From positions 1-7,316 of the forward strand of contig JAEUHU010000099.1 in NCBI GenBank assembly GCA_016793305.1: a stretch of DNA of 7,316 nucleotides, in the 5' to 3' direction. This stretch comes from Planctomycetota bacterium (lineage in GTDB: Bacteria; Planctomycetota; UBA1135; UBA2386). Every line of letters begins with the position of its first letter. The stretch's first letter is position 1. A program made the translations under genes and the position numbers. This document shows, one piece after another, positions 1 through 6,668 of this stretch. Under the pieces are notes generated by a model. That model saw nothing but the letters and a program-made list of their open reading frames with translations. It was not told the origin of the DNA and made no database searches.

Positions 1-1740
1 TCCGCCACTTCGTTCGACGTCGTCATCTGCGGTGGCGGCCTGGCCGGGCTGACGCTCGCGCGCCAGCTGCGCCGCGAGCTGCCGGAAGCGAAGGTGACCG
101 TGCTCGAGAAGCAACGCCGGCCGCTGCCCGACGCCTGCTTCAAGGTCGGCGAGTCGACGGTCGAACTGGGCGCGCACTACTTCGATCGGCTCGGCCTGTG
201 GGACTACATGCGCGAGCGCCAGCTGCTGAAGTGGGGCATCCGCTTCTATCCTGGCGGCGGCGACCTGCCGCTGCACCTGCGCACCGAGATCGGGCCGATC
301 GCCGAGCCGCCGCTGAAGACCTACCAGGTCGACCGGGGGCGCCTCGAGACCGACCTGCGCGAGATGGTCGGGCAGGACGGCGTCACGCTGATCGAGGGCG
401 CCAAGGTCACGGCGATCGAGCCGGGCAGCGGCGACACGCCGCACACCGTGCGCTACGAGCGCGACGGCGAGGTCGTGGAGCTGCACCCGCGCTGGCTCGT
501 CGACGCGACCGGCCGGCAGGGCGTGATGCGCAAGAACATGAAGCTGACGCGCGGTGCGCACCACGTCGCGAGCTCCGGTTGGTACCGGATCAAGGGCCGC
601 TTCGACATCACCGAGATGGTGCCCGCGAGCGAAGAAGAGTGGCACCGCCGTCCGGTCGCGTCGCACCGCTGGCTGTCGACGAACCACTTCATGGGCGACG
701 GCTACTGGGTCTGGGTGATCCCGTTGTCGACCGGCATGACCAGCATCGGGCTCGTCATCCACGAGGACACGCACGACAAGAGCCACATCGCGGGCCTCGA
801 GGCGACGCAGGCCTTCATCCGGAAGCACGAGCCGCACCTCGCCGCTGCCCTGGACAAGTACCCGGTCGAGGACTTCCTGTGCCTGCGCAACTACGCCTAC
901 ACCAACGGCCGCGGCTGGTCCGAGGACCGCTGGGCGATGGTCGGCGAGGCGAACGCGTTCACCGATCCGCTGTTCAGCCCCGGCACCGACCTGATCGCGT
1001 TCGCCAACTGCTTCACCATCGAGGCGATGCGCACCGACCTCGCCGGCGGCGACCTGAAGCAGAAGGCGATGATGCTGAACGCGCAGTTCCGCGCGATCCT
1101 GAACGGCTCGCTGCAGGTCTATCGCACGGCCGCACCGATCTACGGCCACCCGTCGGCGATGACCTACAAGATCTTCTGGAACAACTTCGCCTACTGGTCC
1201 TTCACCTGCCAGTACTACCAGCAGGACCTCTGCCGCCTCGACGCCGCCGGCCAGGACGCGGTGTCGAAGTACGGCGGTCGCTTCATCGACCTGATGCGGC
1301 GCATGGAGACGATGCTGGCCGGCTGGGCGCGCATGGCGCCCGAGCGGCCGACGCCGGTGTTCCGCGGTGCGCCGGCGTTCCCGTCGATCCTGATCGACGC
1401 GCACATCGCCACCGGCAAGAAGATGAACTACGAGGAGACGCTCGCCTACCTCGACATGCGCCTGCAGCAGGGGCACGAGATCATCGCCGAGCAGGTGATG
1501 CGCATCGTCCAGGAGCTCGGGCCGGAACGGGGCAAGCAGCTGCTCGACGAAGTCGAGTTCTGGAGCTGGGACGTGCCGATCTGCCCCAAGCGGGTCGAGG
1601 TCGAACAGCTGACGAGCCTCGAGCGGCGACACGCGTTGCCGTCGATCGCGCGCGACGTCGAACGCGGCCTCGGGCCGGTGCGCAAGCACCCGCAGTGGCA
1701 GGAAGCGCTGGAGCTGCTGCTGGCGGGCGCTCCGCGGTGA
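1..1740 (+). CDS. Flavin-dependent halogenase-like FAD oxidoreductase (5' partial)
   Basis: The reading frame is open from base 1, giving 579 residues, and its first visible residues form the FAD-binding Rossmann strand VVICGGGLAG (7-16). The true start therefore probably lies only a few codons upstream; the GTG at 94 is inside the fold and is not the start. The order of motifs matches the tryptophan/phenol halogenase family: KVGEST (48-53, family G-x-G-E-[AS]-T), a lysine in LLKWGIRF (K77) at the position of the PrnA catalytic Lys79, DATGR (168-172), and WVWVIP (236-241), matching the halogenase W-x-W-x-I-P motif. The later motif DPLFSPG (322-328) replaces the tryptophan-halogenase EPLESTG, so the PrnA Glu346 position is Phe. 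This is closer to phenol/pyrrole halogenases and related monooxygenases. The family uses FADH2 supplied by a separate reductase; none is visible here. Substrate is unknown. It overlaps the next gene by 4 bases, so it heads or sits within the operon. A hydroxylase or reductase role without halogenation is possible. Confidence 0.85.
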   Translation, partial: SATSFDVVICGGGLAGLTLARQLRRELPEAKVTVLEKQRRPLPDACFKVGESTVELGAHYFDRLGLWDYMRERQLLKWGIRFYPGGGDLPLHLRTEIGPIAEPPLKTYQVDRGRLETDLREMVGQDGVTLIEGAKVTAIEPGSGDTPHTVRYERDGEVVELHPRWLVDATGRQGVMRKNMKLTRGAHHVASSGWYRIKGRFDITEMVPASEEEWHRRPVASHRWLSTNHFMGDGYWVWVIPLSTGMTSIGLVIHEDTHDKSHIAGLEATQAFIRKHEPHLAAALDKYPVEDFLCLRNYAYTNGRGWSEDRWAMVGEANAFTDPLFSPGTDLIAFANCFTIEAMRTDLAGGDLKQKAMMLNAQFRAILNGSLQVYRTAAPIYGHPSAMTYKIFWNNFAYWSFTCQYYQQDLCRLDAAGQDAVSKYGGRFIDLMRRMETMLAGWARMAPERPTPVFRGAPAFPSILIDAHIATGKKMNYEETLAYLDMRLQQGHEIIAEQVMRIVQELGPERGKQLLDEVEFWSWDVPICPKRVEVEQLTSLERRHALPSIARDVERGLGPVRKHPQWQEALELLLAGAPR

Positions 1741-2750
1741 AGTTCGAACCGAGCACGCCGGCCGAGCACCTGCTCGACATCCTCGGCGGCAAGGCGCGTG
1801 TGCAGGCGATCTCGACGGCCGCTGCGCTGGGGCTCGCCGACGTGCTGGCGAACGGGCCGCGCACGGTGCCGTCGCTGGCGGCGCAGCTCGGTTGCCGCGA
1901 GGACGTGCTGGCGACCGTGCTGCGCATGGTCGCAGGACTCGGCTTCTTCACGAGCCCCGAGCCGGGCGTCTACGCGCTGACCGAACGTGGCCAGGTGCTG
2001 CGAAGGGACCAGCTCGGGCCGCTGGCGACCTTCGTCGGCGCGCCCGAGCAGTGGGATCCGTGGGCGCGGCTGCGCGATGCGGCCCGCGGCGGCGAAGTCG
2101 CGTTCGTGCGCACGTTCGGCCACGGGCTCTACCCGCACGTCGCCGCGAACGACGCGGCCGCGGCCCGCTACGACGCGGCGATCGACGCGTTCACGCGGCA
2201 CGAGGCGGCGGCGCTGTGCCGCACGTTCGACTTCGCCTCGGCGCGCGAAGTGCTCGACGTCGGCGGTGGCCATGGCACGCTGCTGCTCGAGGTGCTGCGC
2301 CACAACGGGCAGCTGCGCGGGACGCTGTTCGACCTGCCGCACGTCGCCGAACGGGCCCTGCCGCGGCTCCGCGCCGAGCTCGGCGAGCGCGTGCGCACCC
2401 ACGGCGGGGACTTCTTCGCCACGATTCCAAGCGGCGCCGACGTGCTGCTGCTGAAGCACGTGCTGCACAACTGGGACGACGAACGCGCCGCCGTGCTGCT
2501 GCAGCGCTGTGCCGAGGCGCTGCCGGCGGGTGGGCGGCTGCTGGTCATCGAGACGATCCTGGCGCCCGACAACCGCGCCGACCTCGCGGCGATGCTCGAC
2601 CTCGAGATGATGGTGCTGCTCGGCGGCCGCGAACGGCGCAAGCCGGAGCTGCGCCGCATGCTGGGCGCCGCCGGCCTGTCGCTCGCGGCGATGGAGCCGC
2701 TGGTGTCCGGCAGCTGGCTGCTGGTCGCGGAGAAGCGGGCCACGGCATGA
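1737..2750 (+). CDS. SAM-dependent O-methyltransferase, acetylserotonin/COMT type
   Basis: This 337-residue protein has the two-domain layout of plant-type and antibiotic-pathway O-methyltransferases (Methyltransf_2). Residues about 10-100 look like the winged-helix dimerisation domain. The C-terminal Rossmann fold follows, with SAM motif I VLDVGGGHG (172-180), FDLPHV (198-203), GDFF (224-227) and LKHVLHNWDDE (239-249). In that last motif H244 lies where the family has its catalytic base (HDW/HNW-D-DE). The late block GGRERRKPEL (296-305) is also typical. The chosen start is GTG at 1737, overlapping the TGA of the halogenase-like gene (GTGA). It gives a normal family length, and no better start with a strong ribosome site is seen, so translational coupling is likely. 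Family members methylate a phenolic or other hydroxyl on small aromatic molecules or polyketides. The neighbour suggests a shared aromatic substrate, which is an inference; the actual acceptor cannot be read from sequence. Confidence 0.9.
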   Translation: MKFEPSTPAEHLLDILGGKARVQAISTAAALGLADVLANGPRTVPSLAAQLGCREDVLATVLRMVAGLGFFTSPEPGVYALTERGQVLRRDQLGPLATFVGAPEQWDPWARLRDAARGGEVAFVRTFGHGLYPHVAANDAAAARYDAAIDAFTRHEAAALCRTFDFASAREVLDVGGGHGTLLLEVLRHNGQLRGTLFDLPHVAERALPRLRAELGERVRTHGGDFFATIPSGADVLLLKHVLHNWDDERAAVLLQRCAEALPAGGRLLVIETILAPDNRADLAAMLDLEMMVLLGGRERRKPELRRMLGAAGLSLAAMEPLVSGSWLLVAEKRATA

Positions 2751-3409
2751 ACGGCGCCGTCGTGGGGGACCGGCGCCCGATCAAGAGCCGCGACACCGCG
2801 CTGGCGCAGCGGTTCGCGGCGTGGCTCGTCGCGCGGCGGGTCTCGCCCGACGCGATCTCGCTGTTCGGCATGGGGGCCGGACTCGCGGCGGGGATCGCCC
2901 TGGCGGCGACCGGGCCCTGGCCTGCCGGCGAACGCTGGCTGTGGGCCTTCGCAGCACTCGGCGTCCAGGTCCGGCTGCTGTGCAACCTGTTCGACGGCAT
3001 GGTCGCGATCGGATCGGGCCGCGTGTCGCCGCTCGGCGAGCTGTACAACGACCTGCCCGACCGGGTCTCGGACAGCGCCGTGCTGATCGGCCTCGGCCTC
3101 GCCGGCGGCTGCCCGTGGCTCGGCTGTGCCGCGGCGCTGCTGGCGATGGCGACCGCCTACGTGCGCACGCTCGGCAGGGCGCTCGGCGCTGGCAGCGACT
3201 TCGGCGGGCCGATGGCCAAGCAGCAGCGCATGTTCGTGGTGACGCTCGTCGCCCTCTACATGGCGCTCGCACCCGCGCTGTGGCGACCGGTCCTGGCCGG
3301 ACTCGGCCTGCCCGGCCTCGCCCTCGTCGTGATCGTGGTCGGTTCGGCCTGGACGGTCGTGCGCCGGCTGCGCAACGTCGCGCGGCAGCTGCGCGGAGGC
3401 ATTCGATGA
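2747..3409 (+). CDS. CDP-alcohol phosphatidyltransferase with variant (Asn) signature
   Basis: The 220-residue membrane protein starts at an ATG overlapping the previous stop (ATGA) and has about five to six hydrophobic segments (roughly 38-56, 62-78, 108-118, 124-138, 162-180, 184-202). The CDP-alcohol phosphatidyltransferase signature D-xx-DG-xx-AR-x8-G-xxx-D-xxx-D aligns without gaps to NLFDGMVAI (80-88) followed by G97, N101 and D105. The first and third aspartates are thus Asn (N80, N101) and the usual Arg is Ile88, while D83, G84, A87, G97 and D105 are kept. The family transfers a phosphatidyl group from CDP-diacylglycerol to an alcohol such as glycerol-3-phosphate, inositol, serine or another lipid head group; the acceptor here is unknown. 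The following gene should make the CDP-diacylglycerol substrate. The arrangement recalls the E. coli ynbA-ynbB pair, also an uncharacterised CDP-alcohol transferase next to a CdsA-like protein. Whether Asn is standard for this subfamily or reduces activity cannot be settled here. Confidence 0.88.
   Translation: MNGAVVGDRRPIKSRDTALAQRFAAWLVARRVSPDAISLFGMGAGLAAGIALAATGPWPAGERWLWAFAALGVQVRLLCNLFDGMVAIGSGRVSPLGELYNDLPDRVSDSAVLIGLGLAGGCPWLGCAAALLAMATAYVRTLGRALGAGSDFGGPMAKQQRMFVVTLVALYMALAPALWRPVLAGLGLPGLALVVIVVGSAWTVVRRLRNVARQLRGGIR
3395..3399 (+). promoter_or_regulatory. Ribosome binding site of the cdsA-like gene
   Basis: GGAGG lies 6 bases before the ATG at 3406, inside the end of the preceding gene. 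It fixes the start of the CdsA-like protein and adds independent initiation to the ATGA overlap. Confidence 0.7.
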
Positions 3410-4410
3410 GCGAGGCGACCTGGCAGCGGCTGTTCGGCTTCAGGCACGCGTTCGACCAGCCGGCGACGGCGTGGCTGGTCGGCGCCGTGCTGGGCGTGCT
3501 GGTGGTCGCGTCGGCCCTGGTCGCGCTGCTCGCGGCCGCCGGCCGGCTCGCGCCGAAGACGCGCAGCGAGTTGCACAAGCGCCTGCTGTCGTGGTGGGTG
3601 CTGGCGCCGCTGATGATCGGGCCGGTGTTGCTCGGGGCTGCCTTCGTGTTCGCGGCCGTGCTGGTGCTGAGCCTCGCCTGCTACCGCGAGTTCGCCCGGG
3701 CGACCGGCCTGTTCCGCGAGCACTTCACCAGCGCGCTGGTCGTGCTCGGCATCCTCGGGACGACGTTCGCGGCGGTCGACCACTGGTACGACCTGTTCAC
3801 GGCGATGCTGCCGCTCGGCGTCGTGGCCATCGCCGGCCTCGCCGTGGTCGCCGACGAGCCGCGTGGCTACATCCAGCGCACGGCGCTCGGCGTGTTCGCG
3901 TTCGCGTTCTTCGGGGCCGGCTTCGGCCACCTCGCCTACTTCGCGAACGACGCCTCGTTCCGGCCGCTGATCCTGCTGGTGCTGATCGCCGTCGAGCTCA
4001 ACGACGTGTTCGCCTACGTGTCGGGCCGCCTGTTCGGCCGCCGCAAGCTGCTGCCGCAGACGAGCCCGAACAAGACCTGGGGCGGGGCGATCGGGGCGCT
4101 CGTGCTGACCACCACGTTCGTGGCCCTGGTCGGTCCGTTCGTGCTGGCCGGCCGCCCCGTCGGCAGCGGCACGCACCTGCTGCTGCTCGGCCTCTTGGTC
4201 GGCGTGGCCGGACAGCTCGGCGACCTGGTGCTGTCGGCGATCAAGCGCGACGTCGGCATCAAGGACTTCGCGGCGACGATCCCTGGGCACGGCGGCCTGC
4301 TCGATCGCTTCGACAGCCTCGTGCTGGTCGCACCGGCTGCGTTCCACCTGATCGGGTTCGGCCACGGCATCGGCCTCGGCTCGGCACCACGCATCCTGAG
4401 CGGAGGCTGA
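3406..4410 (+). CDS. cdsA: Phosphatidate cytidylyltransferase (CDP-diglyceride synthase)
   Basis: The 334-residue polytopic inner-membrane protein has about eight to nine hydrophobic segments (first near 22-46). It ends with a complete CDS-family signature at 277-303: SAIKRDVGIKDF, then PGHGGLLDRFD, matching S-x-x-KR-x4-KD-x(n)-P-x-HGG-x-x-DR-x-D. An upstream conserved block, ELNDVFAYVSGRLFG (197-211) followed by SPNKTWGG (220-227), is also typical of the family, although the usual TWEG is TWGG here. The enzyme makes CDP-diacylglycerol from phosphatidic acid and CTP with release of pyrophosphate. The start is ATG 3406, overlapping the preceding stop (ATGA) with a GGAGG site. It sits between a CDP-diacylglycerol-using enzyme and a phosphatidic-acid-forming acyltransferase, which supports the role. 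It may be a pathway-dedicated paralogue rather than the housekeeping copy; this cannot be judged from the window. Confidence 0.93.
   Translation: MSEATWQRLFGFRHAFDQPATAWLVGAVLGVLVVASALVALLAAAGRLAPKTRSELHKRLLSWWVLAPLMIGPVLLGAAFVFAAVLVLSLACYREFARATGLFREHFTSALVVLGILGTTFAAVDHWYDLFTAMLPLGVVAIAGLAVVADEPRGYIQRTALGVFAFAFFGAGFGHLAYFANDASFRPLILLVLIAVELNDVFAYVSGRLFGRRKLLPQTSPNKTWGGAIGALVLTTTFVALVGPFVLAGRPVGSGTHLLLLGLLVGVAGQLGDLVLSAIKRDVGIKDFAATIPGHGGLLDRFDSLVLVAPAAFHLIGFGHGIGLGSAPRILSGG
4402..4406 (+). promoter_or_regulatory. Ribosome binding site of the PlsC-like gene
   Basis: GGAGG ends 4 bases before the ATG at 4411, which itself directly follows the cdsA stop codon. It favours this start over the in-frame ATG at 4450, which has no comparable site. 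Confidence 0.65.
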
Positions 4411-5127
4411 ATGGAACCCTGGCGGCTGCGGCCGGCGCGCGACCACGGCATGACGCTCGGCGAACGGTTCGGCAGCACGCGCCGCGAGCCGGGGCTGATC
4501 GAGGCGATCGCGCAGGGCGTGGTCGGCAAGCTGCTCGCCGGCTACCTGCGCCTCGGCCATCGGCTGGTCGTGACCGGCCGCGAACACCTGCCGCGCGCGG
4601 CTCCGTTCGTCATGGTCGCCAACCATGCGAGCCACCTCGACGCGCTGGCGCTGGCGACCGTGTTGCCGTGGCGGCTGCGGCGCGTCACCTACCTGCTGGC
4701 CGCGGGCGACGTGTTCTTCGAGACGCCGACGCGTTCGCTGCTGTCGTCGCTGCTGCTGAACGCGCTGCCGATGCGCCGCCATTCCCCGGTGCGCCACGCC
4801 CTCGCCGACCTGCGCACCCGCCTGCGCGAGGACGCCTGCGGGCTCGTGCTGTTCCCCGAGGGCACCCGCAGCGCGACGGGCGCGATGGGGCCGTTCAAGC
4901 CCGGGCTCGGCATGCTGGTGGCCGGCACCGACGTGCCGGTCGTGCCGTGCCGCCTCGACGGCACGTTCGCCGCGTGGCCGCGGCAGGCGCGGCTGCCGCG
5001 CTTCCGGCCGATCCGGGTGCGCATCGGCCCGCCGTTGCACTTCGGCGAGGTGCCGGACACCCGCGACGGTTGGTCCGCGGTCGGACAGCGCGCCGAGGCG
5101 GCGGTGGTGGCGCTGGGCTCGGGGTGA
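4411..5127 (+). CDS. 1-acyl-sn-glycerol-3-phosphate acyltransferase family (PlsC-like)
   Basis: The 238-residue protein carries the four acyltransferase blocks in order. NHASHLD (71-77) is the NHx4D-type catalytic block I. VFFETP (101-106) is block II. LFPEGTRS (147-154) is block III, binding the glycerol phosphate. VPVVPCRLDG (175-184) is block IV. The length is normal for PlsC. Family members transfer an acyl group from acyl-ACP or acyl-CoA to lysophosphatidic acid, giving phosphatidic acid, the substrate of the CdsA-type enzyme encoded just upstream. Some members instead acylate other acceptors, including in aryl-polyene and other lipid-linked pathways, so the acceptor is uncertain. The start at 4411 has a GGAGG site; ATG 4450 is a possible shorter start. 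It is the last plus-strand gene and stops 24 bp from the convergent operon. The N-terminal 30 residues are basic, with no clear signal peptide; peripheral membrane attachment is likely. Confidence 0.9.
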   Translation: MEPWRLRPARDHGMTLGERFGSTRREPGLIEAIAQGVVGKLLAGYLRLGHRLVVTGREHLPRAAPFVMVANHASHLDALALATVLPWRLRRVTYLLAAGDVFFETPTRSLLSSLLLNALPMRRHSPVRHALADLRTRLREDACGLVLFPEGTRSATGAMGPFKPGLGMLVAGTDVPVVPCRLDGTFAAWPRQARLPRFRPIRVRIGPPLHFGEVPDTRDGWSAVGQRAEAAVVALGSG

Positions 5128-5151
5128 ACGTACCGGCGCCGGCACCGCGTC
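5128..5151. other. Short convergent intergenic region with GC-rich inverted repeat
   Basis: Only 24 bp separate the stop codons of the two converging operons. They contain a perfect 10-bp palindrome, CCGGCGCCGG (5133-5142), extended imperfectly on each side. CACCGCG (5143-5149) can also pair with CGCGGTG (5167-5173), which lies in the end of the minus-strand gene. Neither has a T-tract, so an intrinsic terminator working in either direction is only a possibility. Confidence 0.35.
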
Positions 5152-6645
5152 TCACCGTGCCGCGAACGCGGTGATCGAGGCCTTCGCCGCCAGCAGGGCC
5201 TTCTGCAAGTCCGCCACGGCGGCCGCGGTCGGGACCCCCGACACCAGCGCCTGCTTCAAGGCCTCGTGCGCCCGCTGCACGTTCTTGTCGCCGCCGTCGA
5301 GCACGAACGCGGTGAGCAGCCCCGCCTCGTGGATGAGCCGTGAGGAGCCCGGCACGTCGGCGATCGTCAACTTGAACTCGAACACCTTGGCGATGTCGCG
5401 CAACCCGCCGTCCTTCTTCAGGGCCGCGCGCGCCCACTTGCGGGCCCATTCGGGGTCACCGCCCTCACCGACGTCCGGATCCAGGAACCAGCGCTCGACG
5501 TACGACGAAGCACCGTAGCGCAGCCAGCGCGGGATCTTCTTCTCGGCCCAGAAGGGGGCCATCGTCTTCGCCTGGGTGCCCATCGCCACGTCGCCGAGGG
5601 CCTTCCACGACGGGTCGATCGCCTCGACGAACGACTGCGCGGCCGCGTGTCGGATCGCGTGCTGACCGAAGGCACTCGACTCCTTGGTGGTGTCGTCCCA
5701 GTAGGCTGCGCCGAAACCGTCGAAGGCCGGTGGCTTCACCGAGTCGTCGAACCGGGCGTCGGCGAAGAACGCGTAGTGCAGCGACGAGAAGCCCTCGGAC
5801 TCGGCGCCTGCGGCGAGCTTGTTGTATTGCGTCAGATCCCGCAACACGACCAGGCCCGGCTTCTTGTCGTCGAGCATGTCGATCACGGCGGGTCTGGTAC
5901 CCGGGGTGACGCCGAACAGGCGCACCAGATCGGGCCAGGTCTTGTCCGCGTACCACTTGCACCACTCGACGCGCTTGCGGTCGACGGTCGCGGCGATGAC
6001 GAAGTGCTCGCTCTGGACGAACCACGGACGGCTCGCATCCGCGTGGTACGCGTCGGCGGCGGCGTTGTCGAGCCAGGCGTCGCCACACTTCCAGAGCCCT
6101 TGCCGCCACTGCTCGAACTCCTTGGGGTCGATCCACACCAGGTCCTGCCGCTCGCAGCCCTTGGCCGACATCTCCTGGTCTTCCTTCGCGCGCTGCAGGG
6201 CCAACGGGTGGCGCCAGGCGCCCTGGTCGTCCTTGGCCCAACCCAGGCGCACGAACGGCGCATCGGCGGTGGGCACCCAGCCGTCGGCGACCCGGGCCAG
6301 GCCGAGCTTGGCCTTCTGCACGTCCTCGGCGCGCTTGTAGTCGAACAACGCCGTGTGGCTCTCGAACCACTTGCCGTCGTACAGCTGGTGACCGAGTCCG
6401 GCGCGGGCCTCGGCATTGGCGGCGTCGAGCTCCAGCACGCGCTTCCAGGCCGCCTTGGCGCCATCCGTGTGCTTCCTCTCGGTCCAGTCCTTGGCGAGTT
6501 GCAGCAGCTTCGCCACGTCGGTTCCGGCGGCCTTGACGATCGGCACCGGGTTCTCCTTGGGTGGTGGCTTCTGGGCCGCCACGGGGAGTGCTGTGGCGAA
6601 CAGCATGAGGAGCGAGACGAGGGGGGAACGGAAATGGGTCGCCAT
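5152..6645 (-). CDS. Exported TPR and degenerate peptidase-MA-like protein, function unknown
   Basis: The chosen start is the ATG at 6645, preceded by GAGG with 6-base spacing. It begins directly with a signal peptide: Arg6, a hydrophobic stretch 8-20, and a likely signal peptidase I cut after VAA (24). The mature protein would be exported, about 473 residues. Residues about 42-95 look like one TPR-type helical pair with the LELDAANAEARAGLG pattern. Residues 205-250 (WFVQSEHFVIAAT and following) resemble the opening of peptidase-MA-like/DUF1570-type domains. In such enzymes HExxH is followed by a P-x-WL-x-EG-x-A block. Here the corresponding stretches are HAAAQ (333-337) and PRWLRYGAS (372-380), so the metal ligands and catalytic Glu appear lost. 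I do not recognise a precise family; a non-catalytic scaffold or binding role is an inference. An alternative start at 6672 would overlap the upstream gene's stop (ATGA) and add 9 residues. It probably shares an operon with the upstream TPR gene. Confidence 0.75.
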   Translation of the reverse strand: MATHFRSPLVSLLMLFATALPVAAQKPPPKENPVPIVKAAGTDVAKLLQLAKDWTERKHTDGAKAAWKRVLELDAANAEARAGLGHQLYDGKWFESHTALFDYKRAEDVQKAKLGLARVADGWVPTADAPFVRLGWAKDDQGAWRHPLALQRAKEDQEMSAKGCERQDLVWIDPKEFEQWRQGLWKCGDAWLDNAAADAYHADASRPWFVQSEHFVIAATVDRKRVEWCKWYADKTWPDLVRLFGVTPGTRPAVIDMLDDKKPGLVVLRDLTQYNKLAAGAESEGFSSLHYAFFADARFDDSVKPPAFDGFGAAYWDDTTKESSAFGQHAIRHAAAQSFVEAIDPSWKALGDVAMGTQAKTMAPFWAEKKIPRWLRYGASSYVERWFLDPDVGEGGDPEWARKWARAALKKDGGLRDIAKVFEFKLTIADVPGSSRLIHEAGLLTAFVLDGGDKNVQRAHEALKQALVSGVPTAAAVADLQKALLAAKASITAFAAR

Positions 6646-6651
6646 GGGGAG

Positions 6652-6655
6652 CCTC
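6652..6655 (-). promoter_or_regulatory. Ribosome binding site deciding the start at 6645
   Basis: On the minus strand GAGG lies 6 bases before the ATG at 6645. The alternative in-frame ATG at 6672 has no comparable site, so this supports the start that begins directly with the signal peptide. Confidence 0.55.
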
Positions 6656-6668
6656 GGGGGTGTCGTCG

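Noticed and set aside
94..96. GTG as start of the halogenase-like protein
   Set aside because: The frame is open upstream, and residues encoded by 1-93 contain the essential GGGLAG FAD-binding motif, so the start lies outside the window.
198..1736. The long upstream in-frame extension of the methyltransferase frame
   Set aside because: The extension is Arg/Ala/Pro-rich shadow of the halogenase-like gene. The real protein starts at the GTG overlapping that gene's stop.
5133..5142. CCGGCGCCGG as a strong intrinsic terminator or operator
   Set aside because: There is no loop and no T-tract, and such palindromes are expected by chance in DNA this GC-rich.
3256..5145. A 629-codon open frame on the minus strand across the CdsA and PlsC genes
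   Set aside because: Its translation is a low-complexity Arg/Ala/Gln/His/Pro-rich string with no domain. It is the antisense shadow of two genes with full family motifs in GC-rich DNA.
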